Positions 58,892-64,000 of a DNA stretch of 64,000 bases are shown here, one piece after another. The notes under the pieces are model-generated. The model was not told where the DNA came from, searched no databases, and was given only the letters and a program-made list of their open reading frames with translations. The stretch spans positions 44,820,458-44,884,457 of the forward strand of contig CM040126.1 of the NCBI GenBank assembly GCA_022559845.1. The letters run 5' to 3'. Every line of letters begins with the position of its first letter. Positions within the stretch are counted from its first letter, which is position 1. A program made the position numbers and the translations under genes. Source of the stretch: Amorphophallus konjac. Lineage: Eukaryota > Streptophyta > Magnoliopsida > Alismatales > Araceae.

Positions 58892-59226
58892 AGTTTGGCA
58901 CTGTTTTCAGAGGTTTGATTGTGATTTGGAATTGATGGGGTCTAGTTGTAGTTTTGTACTGACTAGAGTTTATTTGCAGTTTTGTACTGGTAAAGGTTTG
59001 TTGCAATTTAACACTAGGTAGGGCTTAGGTACAACTTAGCATTAGCGAGGGTTGATTGCAATCTGGTTATAATTTGGTATTGGCTAGAGTTTTGTCACAG
59101 TTTTATACTGACATGAATTTGATTACAGTTTGGCACTTGTTAAAGTTCAAGTGCAGTTTAGCACTGGCTAGGGTTTAATCATAATTTTAGTATTGGTTGA
59201 GGTTCAATTACAATTTAGTATTGACT
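58892..59226. repeat. Degenerate 28-bp minisatellite, about 12 copies
   Basis: Successive units start at 58950, 58978, 59005, 59033, 59060, then (after an 11-base partial) 59071, 59099, 59127, 59155, 59183 and 59212. Spacing is almost always 27-29 bp. Consensus: AGTTTGGCACTGGCTAGGG then TTTAATTGC. Copies differ at many positions, so the array is old. Bases 59230-59686 after it hold no gene. Confidence 0.88.
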
Positions 59227-59686
59227 CTTAGCCCCGGACAGTCAATATGAGACTTATCTTCATCAGACTACTGGATCTCCATTGGAGAGTTAATTTTGAG
59301 CTTCATCACAACCAAGCAACTAGAGCGCTGAGATGATCATTGTCGAACCGTTGGATGAAAGCTTTGAACTCATCTCCATGAGGTGGGGACATGTATGCGA
59401 GACTTCCACTTATAGAAGCAACATTTACACAATTTACAAAAAAGTTAGGGTATTTTTGTAAACCCTAGATATTTCTATAAAATATAAGGCACTTCAATAA
59501 TCATAGGACCTTACATGACTATTTGATGAATTGAAGACTTTACATGATTTTTCCTGTAAAAATGTAGGACATATCTATAATTATAGAAGATTGCAAGACA
59601 TTTCTACAATTGTAGAACATTGCAGCGGTTTTCTTATAAATTTAGTGATATTTTTGTAATTTCTAATTAATTCAGAAAAATACATG

Positions 59687-61391
59687 TGTTAGTAGTTGGG
59701 CACACTACCCTAGAGGGGGTGAATAGGTGTACCATTGAAAAATAATGGCGTATTAAAAATTTCTAAGTTGCACAGCGGAATAAAAAGTGTTATTTATATT
59801 TTAACTAGATCTAAATATTACCTTTATTTATTTTGGTGATAACAAAATTATTGATGAATACATCTCCAATCATTCAGTGATGTCAATAAGATCACATCTC
59901 TAATCATTCAGTAATGGCAATAAGATCAAAAATGGCTAATGAATAAGATAGCTAAAAAACAAGAGAAACAAAGCAGAAGGAACAGAAAAACTATAAGAAA
60001 TTAGCTAAGTATAAAAAAGTTGCAAACAGATAACATAGGCGTTATAATCATAACTAGGCGATATAAAAATAACTTAGTTTATTGCTCACATTGCCGGTAT
60101 ATCGGCTAAGTTATTAACTCAGTCGAGTATTTGTTCACTTAAGCGCTATAATTCACTTAGGCGATTACTTCGCCTATACATATCGCCTATTCTTCCACCT
60201 ATATCGATCACTTAGGCAATATTTAACTCACATAGGTGCAAGATCGCCTATCTTTTTATAAAGCTCAATATTGGCGTTATATCGACTATCTTTTTGCCTA
60301 TCTTATTTCAACTTCGCCTATCCTTAAACATAGTCGAACTTACTTCAACCATTTGTTCACTTAGGAAATATCTAGCTCACATAGGTGTAAGATCGCCTAT
60401 CTCACTAAATCATCTATCTTTCTATAAGGCTCAACATACGCGCTACTTCGCCTATCTGATCGACTTAGGCGAAAGGCCACTACCTATCTCATTCACTTAG
60501 GCAACTAAATCACTTCGCCTATCCTTCACTTCGCCTATCCTAAGGGCATCGCCTATCTTGGAAAACTTTCACCTATCTTTTGGAACTTCGCCTATCTTAT
60601 TGAATCAACTTCAACTATCTCATTCTTATTGCCTATCCAAAAAGAACTTAGGCATACTGTTTCTTCAGCTATCTGAATATTATTTCCCTATCCTTAATAG
60701 CTGATTTAATAAACTTACATGATAAAATTCTTTTTAGAAGCATGATGTTTATTCAGCTGCTATGCTGCAATTATTTAAGAAATTGCATGTATGCTATCTG
60801 TCTTATATTTCTTTACTCCATGGATAGCTATACTTTTCAGCATAGTCATTTGTGTAAATAGAACCATAAAATAATCACATGACCAAATCTTAACAACTAT
60901 CTATCCTACACTCCCATTTCTTAACATAGCTATAATTTTGACTTAATCAAGAGATTAACACAAGCTATCTGATCATCCACTATCTCTAAATATATTTGAT
61001 AGCTACATCAATATGATTAGTTGTCTTTCTTACATTAATTTATATTCATGAAAGTTGAAATATTCTGAAATCAACTCAGTCAGTATACTACATGAATTTC
61101 CTTAACTAACTGAGACAAAGATTAAACAATTACCTGCACTTAATTGTCAAGCTATCTCGATTATATCTCTTACCTTTTGATCGCTACAGTATAAAACATC
61201 TCTAGAAGTTAACTTAGTCGCTATAGCAAAATAAACTAAGACATATCGACTATCTTATTGTGTCCTAGTTGCTGACATATTGACTAAGTCTATATTTGAG
61301 CGGCCTTTAGTAAAAGTCAAATTTCGAATGCATCTACTGCCGCTATATTACAATACACTATTTTTCTATCCTGATGTATACTTGGCTAACA
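59687..61391 (-). mobile_element. Copia-type LTR relative, probably solo or 3' LTR
   Basis: The left end TGTTAGTAGTTGGGC...CTAGAGGGGGTGAATAGG matches the minus-strand LTR end of copia C1 (TGTTGAGTAG...GGGGTGAATAG). No primer-binding site lies to its left and no polypurine tract to its right. A candidate right end TGTTAGCC (minus strand, at 61391) would give about 1.7 kb, like C1, but no target duplication supports it. The interior carries the CGCCTATC motif cluster. 61392-62174 has no gene. Confidence 0.4.
60050..60640. repeat. Cluster of about a dozen CGCCTATC motifs
   Basis: GCCTAT cores, mostly TCGCCTATC, occur about twelve times between 60171 and 60637. Inverse forms such as TTAGGCGA occur near 60056, 60158 and 60466. 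Spacing is irregular (about 15-60 bases) and intervening sequence is AT-rich and unrelated. Confidence 0.85.
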
Positions 61392-62174
61392 GTCAAGAAA
61401 GGTAAAGTATTTATTTTATTTCAAGTTGTACTAATAATGGCAGATTCAAAGGGACACGTTTCAAGACATGCAGAAGAGTAGCAAATATTTTATGCAGCAC
61501 TTTTTGACTTCTGCAGTCTGACAGTCCCAACATGGAAAAGAGAACCTACGAAAAGGATACTACAAGAAGATACGCTGAAAAGAATGATCCTCTTTGAAAC
61601 ATATTTAAAGAGCGAAAAAGAAGATATGCATTTTATCTCTTCGTAGACTTCTGCTCGCTCAAGAAAGCTAGAAAATGAAACCTCTGCACAGCTATGAGTC
61701 CAAGGAAAACAAAGAAGCTCTAAAATCTCAGTTGTGCCTAACGTCTTCCTAGATGAGTCTAATGGATACCCTGTTGAGCCTAACGATCTCCAGAATGTCT
61801 TTAAGAGACCAACATGCCAAAGAACTATACATTGAAGCTATGTGCAGAAAGAGAGATGTGTTGATGAGAACAGACACGTTCACACATTCTCCAACTAACC
61901 AACCAAGCAATCCACTTCGAGCACAAGCATTCTCTGCAAGCGTTGAGAGAAACCAGAAGCTAATCATCATCCTCAACCAATCTATTGCTGCGTACTCAAG
62001 AAGAAGAACAAGAAGCGACAACAATTCCTGCAATCTTCAACCGCTTCTTCTCAACCGCCTTCCAATATTCCGTTCTTCCTTTTAAAAGGCTTTTTTACTT
62101 CTTTCAGTTCAAGGTTGTTGTTTCTCATTCTTATCTCTTTATCTTGAACGGCTTGCACTGTATTGTACACAATC

Positions 62175-64000
62175 TGTCACTCCCCGAACCGATAGCAGCG
62201 GAAAGCGATGCTCGGAACGTGGCAAGAGACAAGTCACGATAACAAGAGCGGAAGATAAATAATCACAATAAAATACAAAGAGGCCAGACACACATTTTGA
62301 GAAAATACGAACTCTTATTAATTTAAAAACATATATTTTGAAACCACTTACAATAAAAGATTCAAAATAAATAACAAAAAGAAATAACTAGACTAGCTAG
62401 ACTCAAAAAATGAAAGAGTAGACTCCAACTCTAGGTTCCAGGTTCCACTCGATCCATTTCCCAATGCACGTACCGATGCCCGCATAACCTGAAAAGGGTT
62501 GGAAGTAGGGGTGAGCAAAAAGCTCAGTAGGAATTATACTCTATCATCAGGCATAGTTTAAGTGATTAGCAAGTAAATTACAGTTTCATATGCCATGCTA
62601 ATAAGAGAAATAAATGACGATATAAAGAAACAACGATAATAAAACAGATCTTGCAAGGTCAAGAAATATAAAGGAACAGAATGGTAATACTTAAGAGGAA
62701 TAACAAATACAAGAATTTACTACAGGAGATTACGATAAAGAGTTGGCCATATCAAGACGATTCAAGTCATGTCAAGCACGTATGTAATTTCATTTCCACG
62801 TCCAAGTAACAGCAAGTAAAGTAACAACAAGTAGAGTATAGAACAGTGAAGAGTGGAAAGTGCAACGTAGTAGAGAGTAGTGGAGAGTAGTGAAGAGTAG
62901 TGGACAGTCCTAGATTTAACTCATGTCATAGTACTTGTGCCAAATGCCACACCTAGTCAATCACCTCCCCGGGGGTACACGTAGTGTTCGGGCGCTCCTC
63001 CCAGGACTAGACCGAGCCCTTAATTGTTTGCGAGGCATTGATTTCTATGGATCAAAGATCCCACGAATCTAGACTTCCACAATTTATGGCTAGAATTCTA
63101 AGGTTTAAACTTTGTAGCAATAACAATTTCAAGTAGGAAGGAGATTCATTTCAGAATTTCAAGGTAAGCACAATCATCAAGAAGATCGATAACCAAGTCA
63201 CAATAAGAGTTAATCGTGTTGCGCTACTATAGTACAGCAGTTAAACAGCAAGCTAATGAGCATATTAATTTTAATTACAAGTCAAATTAACAAGAATTAA
63301 GTTTTACGTTAAGCCAAGATGCCAAAAAGAATGATTCAAGATGATAAGCTAATGAACAAGATCGCGTAAGTCGCGTAGGCACGAATAATAAGCAATTAAC
63401 AAGAATTTAGTTGCATAATTAGACATTTATTAAGTGGGTTTCTATTTCACTAATTACCATTAATGACATGAAAAAGAATGCATTAGAACCAGTATTAAGT
63501 CACTCTCTGAGGGGATAAACGGTTCGGACTGGACCTTATATCCCCTGGGCTTAAACAGGGCTGAACGGGGGTCAAAGGCTAAAGCAGGGAGTTGGGCGGT
63601 TCCTGTTGGGCCGCCCAGGTTCTTGGGCGGTTCTGTCTGGGCCGTCCAAAGGGTTGGGCGGTCAGGTATGGGCCGCCCATCCCTGGCCCTGCCAGTTGTG
63701 TGGTCCTCTGGGGACCTTTTATCCTGCCAGGGGGATATGTGGTTACTTATGGACCGTTTATCTAGATATGTGGTCAGTTTGGGACCGTTCATCTAGATAT
63801 GTGGTCAGTTTGGAACCGTTCATCCTGGGATGTGTGGTTCTTCAAGAACCGTCCATCCAGGATGTGTGGTCTATCGTAAGACCGTCCAAGTTATGTGGTT
63901 GCTCCGGGACCTTATATCTAGATATGTGGTTGGTTTGGAACCGTTCATCCTGGGATGTGTGGTTCCTGAACAACCGTTTATCTCAGGCCATGCCAGGGTC
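62175..64000 (+). mobile_element. Start of a gypsy-type LTR, runs off window
   Basis: TGTCACTCCCCGAACCGATA at 62175 resembles the start of many plant Ty3/gypsy LTRs (TGTCAC-CCCCGAACC type). No internal domain is present before the window ends, so the LTR identity, orientation and length remain inferred. The hairpin array at 63594-63975 lies within it. Confidence 0.4.
63594..63975. repeat. Array of twelve short hairpin units
   Basis: Three larger units (63594-63616, 63625-63647, 63656-63678) have arms GGGCGG and CCGCCC, one with a G-T wobble. Nine smaller 15-16 base units begin at 63702, 63741, 63772, 63803, 63836, 63868, 63897, 63928 and 63961, each starting GGT and ending ACC. They are spaced mostly 29-33 bp and are usually followed by GTTCATC or GTCCATC. 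Unit 63836-63850 (GGTTCTTCAAGAACC) is a perfect 7-bp-arm palindrome. Confidence 0.88.

Noticed and set aside
59687..61391. Complete copia element on the right side
   Set aside because: No primer-binding site, polypurine tract, coding domain or target duplication is seen; only an LTR-like end can be supported.
63702..63975. CRISPR-like or tRNA-like reading of the short hairpin array
   Set aside because: There is no constant repeat with unique spacers, no cloverleaf, and the context is a plant LTR-like sequence.

Overview
This is a repeat-rich piece of a flowering-plant nuclear genome. The evidence is one intron-containing plant gene (a type I inositol polyphosphate 5-phosphatase) sitting among nested plant LTR retrotransposons (Ty3/gypsy Tat-like, Ty3/gypsy chromovirus-like, Ty1/copia SIRE/Maximus-like), a CACTA DNA transposon, MITEs and a LINE remnant. 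The very GC-rich coding exons of the gene (exon 6 especially) next to AT-rich introns suggest a monocot, but that is an inference and the species cannot be named from this window.

Layout. 1-7960: the 5' part of a Tat-lineage gypsy element on the minus strand (reverse transcriptase, protease with G-patch, broken gag, primer-binding site, about 2-kb LTR). 8504-24879: a Ty1/copia element on the minus strand with two LTRs of 1722 and 1721 bp, a one-mismatch 5-bp target duplication, iMet-type primer-binding site, polypurine tract and a gag-pol frame with several nonsense mutations. It is split at 15531-21182 by a 5.65-kb non-autonomous CACTA element with a perfect 3-bp target duplication. That CACTA element carries 5.8 copies of a 179-bp satellite-like repeat, hairpins, a GC-rich minisatellite and a captured, intron-containing fragment of a PBS1-like receptor-like cytoplasmic kinase. 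24885-28061: LTR, primer-binding site and broken gag of a second Tat-like element on the plus strand. 28062-36700: no gene; MITEs, microsatellites and a tandem duplication of about 1 kb. 36715-40835: a decayed chromovirus-like gypsy element. 42965-45300: a Tourist-like MITE and a LINE ORF1 remnant. 45300-49600: no recognisable gene.

49616-56400 holds the only apparently functional host gene. It has a TATA box, a probable 5'-UTR intron and ten coding exons whose splice sites and phases all agree, giving a 561-residue protein with every catalytic motif of the 5-phosphatase family. It should remove the 5-phosphate from inositol polyphosphates and/or phosphoinositides. 56400-64000 is again repeats: a 28-bp minisatellite, a copia-type LTR relative and the start of a gypsy-type LTR.

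The most unusual signal is not a gene. Several unrelated LTR families here carry arrays of short GC-rich palindromes or hairpins with unrelated sequences. In two of them (7190-7699 and 9549-9728) the array lies just upstream of the LTR TATA box. At 63594-63975 the same kind of array shows a regular period of about 31-33 bp and paired-arm covariation. These look like convergently evolved cis-regulatory or hairpin-forming modules of LTR promoters.
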